From Dermacoccus nishinomiyaensis (GTDB taxonomy: Bacteria > Actinomycetota > Actinomycetes > Actinomycetales > Dermatophilaceae), in assembly GCF_900447535.1 (NCBI RefSeq), contig NZ_UFXX01000001.1:1-64000 (forward strand): 64,000 bases of DNA, written 5' to 3'. Position numbers and translations under genes: made by a program. How positions within the stretch are numbered: position 1 is the stretch's first letter; the number at the start of each line of letters is the position of its first letter. Shown in pieces: positions 35,985-43,905 of the stretch. The notes under the pieces are model-generated. The model was not told where the DNA came from and did not search any database. It saw nothing but the letters and a program-made list of their open reading frames with translations.

Positions 35985-36668
35985 CTAGTAGTCGCGCAAC
36001 AGGCGCGCATTCCTCACGCGCGCCTCGTCGCTGCGGAAGCGTGTCGAGTGCGTGAAGTCGTCGTTGACGTGCGAGCGGTCGACGCGTCGCGGATCCCACG
36101 CCGGCGCTGCTGCGCACGAGCAGTGATCGTGCGCGCGGAAATGCACTGACGTGTCGGTGTAGACGGCGCCGCGCCCGAGCAGCTTCGCGCAGAAATCGCA
36201 CGTGTCGCCACTGCCGACGCGCTTCCAGCCTTTCGCGGCCGGGTCGGCGATCGACGAGCGCATGATCGTCTCGCGGTGCTGCGCGGCGATGCTGCGCTGC
36301 AGACCGCCGTCGACACGCTTGAGGACGATGCGCCGGACGTCCTTCGGCGGATCAGGCTTGAGCATCGACTCGGTCGCCCAGTTCGCCAGGGACGCCCAGC
36401 GGCCCTGGTCAGGCTGCTCAGCGAGCACCGGAGCGAATGACCCCGGCGCACCAGATGCCTCACGCGCCGTCTCGAACCACTCAGCGCCGAGCGCCGCGGC
36501 CGCGTCACCGTACGTCAGCCCAATGCCAGGAAGCACCTCGGCCAAGGCCTCGCGCAACTGGCCGACGGGCAACTCGCCAGCAGCCTGCCAGAACGCGGCG
36601 AGGTCACGCTGTGCGAGCGCCACCAGTTGCGCGAGCGCCTGACGCTGCTCAGCTTCGGCCGGCAGCAT
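35985..36668 (-). CDS. MuF-like minor head protein
   Basis: 227 residues. The C-terminal part has CDFCAKL...VHFRAHDHCSC, the Cys/His signature of SPP1 gp7/MuF-type head morphogenesis proteins, and it follows the portal gene. The N-terminal two-thirds is helical. It is thought to be packaged in or on the head during assembly. Confidence 0.85.
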   Translation of the reverse strand: MLPAEAEQRQALAQLVALAQRDLAAFWQAAGELPVGQLREALAEVLPGIGLTYGDAAAALGAEWFETAREASGAPGSFAPVLAEQPDQGRWASLANWATESMLKPDPPKDVRRIVLKRVDGGLQRSIAAQHRETIMRSSIADPAAKGWKRVGSGDTCDFCAKLLGRGAVYTDTSVHFRAHDHCSCAAAPAWDPRRVDRSHVNDDFTHSTRFRSDEARVRNARLLRDY

Positions 36669-38067
36669 CGGCGGCGACCTGCGGTGTCACGTCCTGCGCC
36701 GGCGGCGCAGGGGTGGCGATGAGAGACTCGACAAGCGAACGGCCCGCGTTGCGACGAGCCTCGGCCTCGAGCGCGCGCTCTTCGCTGCGTGAGAGGTTCA
36801 GGCGCTTGCGAGTGACGACCGAGTCGGGCGCGAGAATGTTCGCGCCGACGAGCTTCGTCACCTCGTCAGCCGTCGCGGCGCGCGTCGGCGTCGCGGCGGA
36901 CTGCCACTCAGCCGTGACACGAGAGTTGAAGTCAGCGGGGATCTCGCCGTCGCGCACGAGCAGCGCAAGCCGAGCGACCTCCATCCACGAACGCCCGAAC
37001 GTCGCCTGGCGACGCTCAGCGCGCTTGACGAGGCGGGCCTCACCGGCACGGATCGCGTCAGCACTCGACGGGTTCGACGTCTGGATGCCGAGGTAGTCGG
37101 CGGGCATGCCGGCTTCGGCCGCGATCTGCATGCGGAACTCGCGCAACTGGTCGATGAACGGCGTCGGCGACGCGGTCGTCAGCTGCTTGACATCGGGGGC
37201 GTCGCCGTCCTCGTCCTTGTCGATGGCGAGGGCGTGGCCGGCGAGAATCTTCCATCCGGCGACGGGGTTGCCGTTGCGGTCCTTGAACGCATCGGCGCCA
37301 CGCCCAAGCAGCATGAGCTGCGGGATCGAGTAGAACATCGAGTTGACGTTCATCCCAAGCCCGGCGCGCATCATGTCCTCAGTCAGCGAACGGATGCCAC
37401 GGGTGATCTCGGAGCGCCCACCCGGACGCGAAGCGCGAGCACGGTTGGCGAACTGCACGACCGGCACGCGGCCCATGCCGTGTTCGTCGATGTCCTCGAT
37501 GATCCACGCGCTACCACTGCGGCGCAGCGTGATGCTCGCGTCGGCCAGGTCAAGAACGCCACGCTCGGAGCGCCCATCCTTGACGAGCAGCGTCGTCCAC
37601 GCCGCGTCGAGGCGGCGCGTGTGCGGGTTACGCACGCCAGTCGTCGTCATCGGCGAATGCACGGTGATGAGGGGCGTGTCAGAGCTCTCACTACGCCCGA
37701 CACGCACGAACGACGTACCAAACACAAGCGCGTCGAGGTGAGCGAGCGAAGACTCGAAGTCAAGCTCGTTCTCGTCGTAGATCGCGTCGAGCCCGTAGGA
37801 CGTCGCGCCCGAGTCATCCCAGCCAGTGAAGTCGAGGCGCTCCTCGAGCACGTCGACGACGATGCCGGGAGCGCCCGTCACGGGCGCGATACGGCCGGCG
37901 ACCTCAGCAGGGACAGCGAAACCAGGCGTGCCGAGCTTCTTGTTCGCCTCGTAGTAGGCATTGGCCTCGAAGTTCGCTTGGTTGTGCGACTCGAGCCCCT
38001 CGGTGAGTGCCTTGACAAGCGCGAATGCGTCCTCACCAGCGGTGATCTGCGCAGGGACGATACTCAC
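36649..38067 (-). CDS. Portal protein (SPP1 gp6-like)
   Basis: 472 residues, usual for this family. It forms the dodecameric ring through which DNA enters and leaves. A GTG start follows GAGGTGGTGG and overlaps the terminase stop. GMPADYLGIQTSNPSSADAIR (about 323-343) is typical of actinophage portals. It overlaps the MuF-like gene by 20 bases. Confidence 0.92.
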   Translation of the reverse strand: MSIVPAQITAGEDAFALVKALTEGLESHNQANFEANAYYEANKKLGTPGFAVPAEVAGRIAPVTGAPGIVVDVLEERLDFTGWDDSGATSYGLDAIYDENELDFESSLAHLDALVFGTSFVRVGRSESSDTPLITVHSPMTTTGVRNPHTRRLDAAWTTLLVKDGRSERGVLDLADASITLRRSGSAWIIEDIDEHGMGRVPVVQFANRARASRPGGRSEITRGIRSLTEDMMRAGLGMNVNSMFYSIPQLMLLGRGADAFKDRNGNPVAGWKILAGHALAIDKDEDGDAPDVKQLTTASPTPFIDQLREFRMQIAAEAGMPADYLGIQTSNPSSADAIRAGEARLVKRAERRQATFGRSWMEVARLALLVRDGEIPADFNSRVTAEWQSAATPTRAATADEVTKLVGANILAPDSVVTRKRLNLSRSEERALEAEARRNAGRSLVESLIATPAPPAQDVTPQVAADAAGRS

Positions 38068-39521
38068 AGCACCACCACCTCACCCTTGCTCTCGGTTCCG
38101 CCCGTGCGGCGCTTGCTCCACTTGACTGCCCCGTGACGTGCGCACGCGGCGGCGTACAGGGGAGCGGACTGCAGGTCTCCGACGCGCGCCATGCGCCAGC
38201 CGCCGGACTTCACGCCCTGGCGCGTCGACTCACGCACGCACGTCTCGAGGACGGCGTCGTCGACGTGCGAGACGGTGCCGTCACGCGCTGCCTGCGCCAG
38301 GCCGGTCGAGATCTGCGCGATCTCGGTGATGTTCAGTCGATAGGTCTTCATGCCCTTGGCCTGCAGCGGCGCCTCGAGGACGCTCGCGCCCGAATCGGCC
38401 GGGAAGACGACGGGGATGCGGCGGCGGCACTGGCGCCACAGCCACGCGACAGCAGCGTCGACGCCCGCATCGAGCGGATCATGGTCGACGAGCTCGACGT
38501 GCACGACGCCACCGTCAGCGTGCGCAGCGATCGACAGCCACATGCGCCCAGCGGCGTCCATGTCGAGGCCAATCGCGGCGAGCTTCCACTCGGGAGGCGC
38601 AGCGGGGATCGTCAGCGCGTCCCACTGCTTCGGGTCGATGGCGCGTTCTGACGCGGCCTCTTCGTCCCAGATGCCGAGGCCCTCGCGCTGACGGGACTCG
38701 AGCGACGTCAGGTTCTTCGCGAGGCGCTTGATGCTCTCCTTGGACGTGCGCGCCGGGAAGGAAGGGTTCGCCTTCGCGACCTGCTCCCAGTCGCTCATGT
38801 CCGCGCCGGCGTCCGCCGAGAACTCGACGTAGACCATGTCCTCGCTCTCGCCGGACAGGGCCTCACGTCGACGGTTGAGGAACTCCTCACCGTTGTCGAC
38901 AGGGCGCGGCGGGGTGCCCATGAAGAACAGCAGCGCGCCGGCCTCGTGCCGCGACTGGTTCGTCGCCGCGACCATGTCCTCGAGGGCCTTCTCCGTGAGG
39001 ATCTGCGCCTCGTCGAACACCTCGATGTCGACCTCGTCGAAGCCACGGCCGAAGCCGCCCTCACGAGCGCCGAACATGATGATGGAGCCGTTCGCGAACA
39101 GGATCTCCTGCTCGCCGTTGGCTGAGCGTACGCCGTTGTTCTGCGTCGGGGCGAGGAACGGCGCGATCTTCTTGCGCCGCACCATGCCCTGCATCGTCTT
39201 GAACGTCTGTGTGCTCGTGCGCGTGCGGTGCGCCGTCCACAAGATCGTCATGCCCGGGTACAGCGTCGCCAGGGCGATGACGACCATGCCGACGAAGAAC
39301 GTCTTGCCGACCTGGCGGGGAATCGACATGACGACGCCGCCCACAGTCGCTGCGTACTTGCCATCGGAACGCTTGCCGAACGTCACCGCGCCGAGACCCT
39401 GCTGCCAATCGTCGAACACGACGCCCATTTCGCGGCAACGCTCATCGACGATGGGCCAGTCGGTCGTCACGATCCCATCGGGAATGACGAGGTGACGCGC
39501 AGCCTCAGATAGCCGCGGCAT
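38064..39521 (-). CDS. terL: Terminase large subunit
   Basis: 485 residues. The ATPase has a Walker A-like SIPRQVGKT (66-74) and Walker B with catalytic acid VFDEAQ (D170, E171). The C-terminal RNase H-like nuclease shows GLDMDAAGR, an acidic residue in PADSGAS and a third in VGDLQSA. It cuts and pumps DNA into the prohead. The start at 39521 gives a 17-base overlap with the small subunit gene; frames extending further upstream would run through that gene. Confidence 0.95.
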   Translation of the reverse strand: MPRLSEAARHLVIPDGIVTTDWPIVDERCREMGVVFDDWQQGLGAVTFGKRSDGKYAATVGGVVMSIPRQVGKTFFVGMVVIALATLYPGMTILWTAHRTRTSTQTFKTMQGMVRRKKIAPFLAPTQNNGVRSANGEQEILFANGSIIMFGAREGGFGRGFDEVDIEVFDEAQILTEKALEDMVAATNQSRHEAGALLFFMGTPPRPVDNGEEFLNRRREALSGESEDMVYVEFSADAGADMSDWEQVAKANPSFPARTSKESIKRLAKNLTSLESRQREGLGIWDEEAASERAIDPKQWDALTIPAAPPEWKLAAIGLDMDAAGRMWLSIAAHADGGVVHVELVDHDPLDAGVDAAVAWLWRQCRRRIPVVFPADSGASVLEAPLQAKGMKTYRLNITEIAQISTGLAQAARDGTVSHVDDAVLETCVRESTRQGVKSGGWRMARVGDLQSAPLYAAACARHGAVKWSKRRTGGTESKGEVVVL

Positions 39522-39801
39522 CGAACACGACCGCCACCGCGCGCCCACCCTGAGACTTCGCGGCCTCTTGCTCCTCGCGAGCGTCGAGCGCGCGGATCTC
39601 GCGGTCGTACTCGCGGATCTTCGCGGACACGCTCGCGAGGGCATGCGCAGGAACCTTGCCAGCGTCCATCTCGCGCGCCAGGTGGCGGCGCAGAGCGACC
39701 AGCAGGGCCCGCTCAGACGCGTCAGCAGCCTCAACGACGGTCTCAGGCTCCCTGACCGGAGCCGGCTCATTCGTAGCGTCTCGCAGGTGGCGTTCAGACA
39801 T
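39505..39801 (-). CDS. terS: Terminase small subunit
   Basis: 98 residues, all-helical and charged, directly before the large subunit. AGGAGG at seven bases from the ATG at 39801 fixes the start. It recognises the packaging site in the phage genome; the HNH gene upstream suggests cos-type packaging. Confidence 0.75.
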   Translation of the reverse strand: MSERHLRDATNEPAPVREPETVVEAADASERALLVALRRHLAREMDAGKVPAHALASVSAKIREYDREIRALDAREEQEAAKSQGGRAVAVVFDAAAI

Positions 39802-39903
39802 GCCAACCACCTCCTACGAGGGACGTTTTTTCTGAGCCGGGGAGAGAGAGGCCCTATGCCCTGAGTGGGCCTGAGAGCGCGGCTTGGGGGATGCCCCCCT
39901 GGG

Positions 39904-40254
39904 TCAGACGAACCAGTCGCGGCTTGTCGTTGGCTCGAGCGTCGTCGTGACGCGTTGGCCGGCGGTGTCGAAGCGCGGCTGGTCTGCTTTGAGCCGAGCA
40001 CGAGCGAGATGGATCGGGCCGTGCCAGCGGAGCCGATTGCAGTAGCGATGGCTCAGTGCACAGTTGGCACGGTCGAAGGGTGAGCCGCCGTACGTGACGG
40101 GGATGAGCTCGTCGACCTCGGGTGAGCCTGGCAGGCCGTGGGGTAGGCGAACGTCGACCCATTGGCCGCACAGGTGGCAGGTGTTCTCCTCGCGCAGGAC
40201 GCGTGCCCTGACCTTGTCGCGCTTGCTGCCGTTCGCGCGACGCGGGTTGCTCAC
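39904..40254 (-). CDS. HNH endonuclease
   Basis: 116 residues with a GTG start. CHLCG (26-30), DELIPVTYGG (48-57) and NCALSHRYCN (64-73) form the HNH/zinc core; Asp-Glu replaces the usual Asp-His, as in many actinophage members. HNH proteins beside terminase aid cos cleavage in HK97-like phages. It overlaps the preceding gene by GTGA. Confidence 0.88.
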   Translation of the reverse strand: MSNPRRANGSKRDKVRARVLREENTCHLCGQWVDVRLPHGLPGSPEVDELIPVTYGGSPFDRANCALSHRYCNRLRWHGPIHLARARLKADQPRFDTAGQRVTTTLEPTTSRDWFV

Positions 40255-40589
40255 GTGTACGTGATGATCTCGCCGCTCGCCGCTGCGACAATCGCCTTGA
40301 GATCGGCGTGCAGTCTGAACATCTGGTCGAGGTAGTAGACGTCGTCGATGACGACGATGTCGGCGCTGTGCCCTCGCCCGCCGCCCCGCTCGGGGTGCAC
40401 GAAGATGATGCCGCCGCCGCTGGTGAACATCACGCGCTCGTCGCCGTGCGAGCGGCGAAGCAGTGAAATGCCTGATGCTCTCTCAAGCCTGGTGATGATG
40501 TGCTGCACTTCGCGGGACGGGATAGCACAGATGACACGCTTGCCTGCCTGCGCGTCGCGGGTGATGCCGTCGATGACGTACCTGTTCAT
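40251..40589 (-). CDS. Small protein resembling an ATPase fragment
   Basis: 112 residues behind GGGAGA. The pattern AGKRVICAIPSREVQHI then SADIVVIDDVYYLD looks like the strand-helix and Walker B part of a terminase- or helicase-type ATPase, but no Walker A P-loop is seen. It may be a remnant or a regulatory paralogue of the terminase motor. Uncertain. Confidence 0.6.
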   Translation of the reverse strand: MNRYVIDGITRDAQAGKRVICAIPSREVQHIITRLERASGISLLRRSHGDERVMFTSGGGIIFVHPERGGGRGHSADIVVIDDVYYLDQMFRLHADLKAIVAAASGEIITYT

Positions 40590-40747
40590 GCCAATCTCCC
40601 TTGCTTGCCCCACCTGCATTCATCCACGATGACGCCACGCTCGGGCATCATGAGGTCGCGCATGTCCTGCTCGTGTCGCTGCTCGGCGTACGCGCGTTCG
40701 ACGTCGGCCCAGTCGATGTGCTCGCGGTAGGTGTCACGCTTGCTCAC
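40586..40747 (-). CDS. 53-residue charged protein
   Basis: GTG start behind AGGGGG. Helical and charged (REHIDWADVERAYAEQRHEQDMRDL). It overlaps the next gene by ATGA. First part of a run of small genes upstream of the packaging genes; function unknown. Confidence 0.55.
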   Translation of the reverse strand: MSKRDTYREHIDWADVERAYAEQRHEQDMRDLMMPERGVIVDECRWGKQGRLA

Positions 40748-40748
40748 G

Positions 40749-40904
40749 TCACGGCCCCCTGAATCCGATGTGCATCTCGGGCGGGTGGTAGTCGGGGGCT
40801 TGCTCGGCTTGCGTGTATGCCGTCTTGTCGTCGTACTGCTGTGGGTGCTCGTCAGGCTCGGGGCCGATGGTGAGCGACAGGTTGAACGTCCAGCGTCGAC
40901 GCAC
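40749..40904 (-). CDS. 51-residue hypothetical protein
   Basis: GTG start four bases after GGGGTGA, with no good alternative start. RRRWTFNLSLTIGPEPDEHPQQYDDK then a polar tail; an N-terminal beta strand is likely. Probably the first late gene. Function unknown. Confidence 0.5.
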   Translation of the reverse strand: MRRRWTFNLSLTIGPEPDEHPQQYDDKTAYTQAEQAPDYHPPEMHIGFRGP

Positions 40905-41184
40905 GCGCTCACCCCATTCACGTTGTGGCCGCAGCTCCCCGCCATTCCCTAGGGCGCGCGGGGTGTGTCACGCCATCCGCTGCGGCTTGCCGGATGGTGG
41001 GCCACACGCTGCGTCCGATGCCAGAGGCTAGGTGGGCGCGTGCACGTGGACTTGGCTTAACGACCGGGCTGGCCTCGCCACGAGTAGGCCCGGACACGCG
41101 AAACGCCCCGGTCACAATGACTCGGGGCGTCGGAAGGAGCGCCTGCCAGTAGAGACACTGGTGCTGCTCACTTGTGACTATCGG
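40905..41184. other. Intergenic region before late operon
   Basis: 280 bases with no credible gene. It holds a terminator hairpin at 41103-41130. The leftward late promoter is presumably in the remaining bases, but no clear -35/-10 pair stands out, as expected if an activator is needed. Confidence 0.5.
41103..41130 (-). terminator. Terminator of the putative late regulator
   Basis: ACGCCCCG/CGGGGCGT stem, 12-base loop, 55 bases past the stop of the zinc-ribbon/HTH gene. Confidence 0.7.
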
Positions 41185-41901
41185 CTATATCGTCGCCCGT
41201 GTCAAGTACCCGATGCACTGCGCCGTCGTGAACGCTTGTGGCCGCGTGTTCGGCAGGGGCGTGAGCATCTGACGCTTGACGGCCATCTTGATCGCTGACG
41301 GGGTGAGGCGCCGCCCGTACTGCTGGTGCGCGAGAACGATGAGTTCGGCGCCGGTGAGCGTGTCACGCACGGGCATACGCATCTGCTCAGCCCACCATCG
41401 AACGCCTGCTGTCGTTCCGCACTGAGTACACCTGGCGATCTGGTGGCCGTCGTCGTCCTGGCCAGCGTCTCGCACGATGCCGTCGCACGCGGTGATGGTG
41501 CACGCGCCGAGCGCGAGGCGTGGCCGCTTGTGCCCGAAGACGACGTTGGTGACGGCGTCGGCGCAGTCCTCAAGTTCCTGCAGCGCGTCGAGGTTGGCTT
41601 CGTGCGTGGACATGAGGTCGACGTGCTTGCGCAGGTAGGCGCACAGCCCGAGCGTGTCGTGGCCGTCGGGCGTGCGATCGTCGAGGTCGTGGTCTTCGAT
41701 GAGCACCTGGCACCACCCGCGCACCTGCCAGTTCACTTCCTGGCGCACGTTGCAGACCTGGATGACGCGTGGGTCTCCGTGCCCGCCACCGGTGGCAGTA
41801 CCGGTGGGCTCGAGCATGTCGGGCCACAGCGACGTGATGGTGGCGAGGGCGGCGGTCATGCGGCCGGCGATCTGGGCGGGCGTCAGCGGTTCAGCAGTCA
41901 C
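41185..41901 (-). CDS. Zinc-ribbon/HTH protein, candidate late-gene regulator
   Basis: 238 residues with a GTG start. The N-terminal half is helical. About residues 130-165 hold a Cys pattern (ACTITACDG...CTQCG) suggesting a zinc ribbon. The C-terminus (LTGAELIVLAHQQYGRRLTPSAIKMAVKRQ and following) looks like a helix-turn-helix. It has its own promoter region and is isolated by terminators at 41980-42009 and 41103-41130, between early and late blocks. A late-transcription activator role is inferred from that position only. Confidence 0.65.
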   Translation of the reverse strand: MTAEPLTPAQIAGRMTAALATITSLWPDMLEPTGTATGGGHGDPRVIQVCNVRQEVNWQVRGWCQVLIEDHDLDDRTPDGHDTLGLCAYLRKHVDLMSTHEANLDALQELEDCADAVTNVVFGHKRPRLALGACTITACDGIVRDAGQDDDGHQIARCTQCGTTAGVRWWAEQMRMPVRDTLTGAELIVLAHQQYGRRLTPSAIKMAVKRQMLTPLPNTRPQAFTTAQCIGYLTRATI

Positions 41902-41935
41902 GGTGGGCGGGCCGTTCTGTGAGGTGGCGGGGCAT
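41891..41935 (-). CDS. Possible 14-codon leader ORF
   Basis: ATG to TGA, 14 codons, with its ATG five bases after a TAGAAT -10 element and its stop overlapping the start of the 238-residue gene. With no ribosome site before that GTG, leaderless translation of this short frame could deliver ribosomes to it. Speculative. Confidence 0.3.
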   Translation of the reverse strand: MPRHLTERPAHRDC

Positions 41936-41940
41936 GTTGG

Positions 41941-41975
41941 ATTCTACCCGTCGAGTGTTGGATTCAACAGAAACG
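41941..41975 (-). promoter_or_regulatory. Promoter of the zinc-ribbon/HTH gene
   Basis: -10 TAGAAT at 41941-41946 on the minus strand. The 10-mer GAATCCAACA occurs twice about 20 bases apart over this region and could be a binding site for a regulator. Confidence 0.45.
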
Positions 41976-41979
41976 AACA

Positions 41980-42009
41980 CGAGCGCCCCGCACGATGGCG
42001 GGGCGCTCG
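41980..42009 (-). terminator. Early-operon terminator
   Basis: Perfect 12-bp stem CGAGCGCCCCGC/GCGGGGCGCTCG, 6-base loop, immediately after the last early gene. Confidence 0.8.
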
Positions 42010-42012
42010 CGG

Positions 42013-42267
42013 TCACCCTCCCGAGTCGCACTTGCGGTCGTCACGCGCAAGCATCGTCGAGCCGGTATCGGTGTCCTTGATGAGCGCGTGCCCATCCGAC
42101 GTGCACGTCCAGTAGATCGAGCCACGGTCATGCACCCACTCGGGGCCGGGCGAGTCGTCATGCGTCACTGCGATGACACCGACAGTGACGATGCCGACGA
42201 GCGTCAGCACGGCTATGGCCATGTGCGCGATGAACCACGGGTCGCGCCACATGCTCCACGGCTTCAT
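42013..42267 (-). CDS. Small single-pass membrane protein
   Basis: 84 residues. One hydrophobic span (about 10-33) followed by a hydrophilic part with two Cys that could pair outside the membrane. GGAGGAAG ribosome site; ATGA overlap upstream. Last gene of the leftward early operon. Function unknown. Confidence 0.75.
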   Translation of the reverse strand: MKPWSMWRDPWFIAHMAIAVLTLVGIVTVGVIAVTHDDSPGPEWVHDRGSIYWTCTSDGHALIKDTDTGSTMLARDDRKCDSGG

Positions 42268-42455
42268 GCTTCCTCCCGATCGACAACGGTATGGAACCAC
42301 TGGTCGACGGGTCCGGGGAGGTTGAGCTTCGTCTGGTAGCGGCGTCGCCACACGAAGATCAACCAGCGCCACCCGCGGTCGGCAGTCCTCACGGGTCGCC
42401 ACGCGAACCACCGGAACCACGGGCCAACCGGCGTTCCGAACAGCGGCGCGCTCAC
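42264..42455 (-). CDS. Trp/Arg-rich small protein
   Basis: 63 residues including seven Trp and many Arg; a short hydrophobic stretch (WLIFVW) is too brief for a clear membrane span. GTG start behind GGAGGAAG. May be membrane-peripheral. Family unknown. Confidence 0.7.
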   Translation of the reverse strand: MSAPLFGTPVGPWFRWFAWRPVRTADRGWRWLIFVWRRRYQTKLNLPGPVDQWFHTVVDREEA

Positions 42456-42745
42456 GCTTCCTCCTTCACGATGTCGTATCGGACGAGAGCGCCGACTACT
42501 AGTGCGTATAGGCGAACAGTGCTCATGCGCACGTCGGCCTGGCTGGTCTCGAACTCCGTGACGGCAGCCTCCGAGACGCCCATATCTCGTGCCATGTCAG
42601 CGCGGCTCATGCCGTGTAGAAGCCGCAGGTACACAAGGCTTGCCATCGGCTCTTCTGGCAGGTGCCGGCCTCCCCGCGCGAAGGCGAGGCGGCGGTCATA
42701 TCGGGCGATCGCAATACGGGCTCGGACGTCGCCAGGCTTCCTCAT
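42452..42745 (-). CDS. XRE-type HTH protein
   Basis: 97 residues. The helix-turn-helix covers about 39-70 (MSRADMARDMGVSEAAVTEFE), the Cro/CI-type pattern. It is in the early operon, away from the immunity region, so it may control early or host promoters. The start at 42745 is supported by GAGGAAG. Confidence 0.75.
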   Translation of the reverse strand: MRKPGDVRARIAIARYDRRLAFARGGRHLPEEPMASLVYLRLLHGMSRADMARDMGVSEAAVTEFETSQADVRMSTVRLYALVVGALVRYDIVKEEA

Positions 42746-43059
42746 GCTTCCTCCCCGAGCGCCCGGGCTGTCTCGCACGGCCACACGTCATCACAGTCGC
42801 GGCAGCGCGACACGGGCCGGTCAGGGTACGCGTTCTCCCGGTGCAACTCCCTCACCCGCTCGATCGTCGCGTCGGCCTCCCTCAGGTCGTAGATGAGCGC
42901 GAGCACGTTGATCGGCGTCGCGGCCTTGAGGAACGTCTCCCACTCTCGGCGCACGCGCCCAACCTGGTCGATGCTGGGCGCCGTCACACGTGCCGTAATC
43001 TCGGAGCGCGCCGCCGCCTCGATCTCGTCGAGCTGGTCGGGCGTGAGCTTCCTGTTCAT
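42742..43059 (-). CDS. Hypothetical protein with C-terminal Cys motif
   Basis: 105 residues. The helical N-terminal two-thirds ends in CRDCDDVWPC, probably a metal-binding knuckle. Overlaps both neighbours by 4 bases. Function unknown. Confidence 0.7.
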   Translation of the reverse strand: MNRKLTPDQLDEIEAAARSEITARVTAPSIDQVGRVRREWETFLKAATPINVLALIYDLREADATIERVRELHRENAYPDRPVSRCRDCDDVWPCETARALGEEA

Positions 43060-43244
43060 CGGGTCTGCTCGATCTGCGCGACGATGCTTCGGTAGGCGGC
43101 GGCGAGAGTGCGCAGGGCGTCGTCGATGTCGCTCTGGTCGTATTCGACGTGGATGGACACTTCGGGCGTCTTCTGGTCGAGCGTGCAGTGTCCGAGCTTG
43201 ATGAAGCTCTCGATGTGCTCGTCGACGTGGATTCGGGCACTCAT
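43056..43244 (-). CDS. Hypothetical 62-residue protein
   Basis: AAGGAGA before the ATG. An N-terminal strand then a helical C-terminal half (SDIDDALRTLAAAYRSIVAQIEQ). Function unknown. Confidence 0.7.
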   Translation of the reverse strand: MSARIHVDEHIESFIKLGHCTLDQKTPEVSIHVEYDQSDIDDALRTLAAAYRSIVAQIEQTR

Positions 43245-43504
43245 CGGGTCTCCTTGAGTAGGTCGAGCATCTGGTCGTGGCTGATCTGTGCGACGACTTC
43301 GTAGCTGACGATGGCGGTCGCGCCGTCGTCGCGGATGGTCGCGGTGCCGACGGGGTGTGCGGGAGCGTCGAGCCATCGCAGCCACGCATCTACGCCGGCG
43401 GCTGGCCGCTCGTGCATCGTCGCCATCGGGTCTCCCTCGCAGTCGACACACACGAAGTCGGGGCTCTCGTGCTCGCTGAGGCAACATGCGCAGTAGTAGG
43501 TCAT
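43241..43504 (-). CDS. Small zinc-ribbon protein
   Basis: 87 residues. C5, C7, C8, C19 and C22 suggest an N-terminal zinc ribbon; the rest is alpha/beta. AAGGAGA ribosome site. Follows the resolvase gene in the early operon. Confidence 0.7.
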   Translation of the reverse strand: MTYYCACCLSEHESPDFVCVDCEGDPMATMHERPAAGVDAWLRWLDAPAHPVGTATIRDDGATAIVSYEVVAQISHDQMLDLLKETR

Positions 43505-43902
43505 CGTGTCTCCTTGATCTCGATGACGAGCACGTTGGCGCTCGCCTTAGGTGCGGTGCGATAGGTGACGGCGTGAACGAACTTGGGCGAGTCGTCGGGC
43601 AGTAGCCCGGCGTCGACGAGCCCGTCGATCGCCGCTTTCGCTGAGGGCGCGATCCCGTCGGCGTCGAGGGCGCGACCGGTGCGGTGCGCGGTAAGGGTGA
43701 TGTGCACGGGCCGCGCGAAGACGTGCAGGGCGGCGATGGGCTCAGCGGCGTCGGCTGCTGCTTGGCGCCACGCCTTCGTGATGGGCGCCTTGACGCGGTG
43801 GTGCAGGCGCTGGTTCTGGGTGAGCCATGCGGCCTTCCCGTCGCGGCCGAGGGGCGCTGGCACCTCGACCGCGACGATGGGGCCTGGCGTCCGCTGGGGC
43901 AT
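43501..43902 (-). CDS. RusA-like Holliday junction resolvase
   Basis: 133 residues, usual for RusA. Conserved acidic residues D80, D82, D93, D103, D104 and K89 lie in DADGIAPSAK...GLLPDDS. It would resolve recombination or replication junctions before packaging. It follows ssb by three bases, fitting a role with the RecT/exonuclease pair. Confidence 0.88.
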   Translation of the reverse strand: MPQRTPGPIVAVEVPAPLGRDGKAAWLTQNQRLHHRVKAPITKAWRQAAADAAEPIAALHVFARPVHITLTAHRTGRALDADGIAPSAKAAIDGLVDAGLLPDDSPKFVHAVTYRTAPKASANVLVIEIKETR

Positions 43903-43905
43903 GGC

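Noticed and set aside
39842-39903. GC-rich hairpins between the HNH and small terminase genes as a cos site
   Set aside because: AGGCCC/GGGCCT and GGGGG/CCCCC pairings are seen, but nothing marks a cohesive end; virion-end sequencing would be needed.
38064-40001. Longer terminase frame starting near 40001
   Set aside because: The extension is low-complexity Arg/Ser/Pro and covers the terminase small subunit gene; the ATG at 39521 starts the conserved part.
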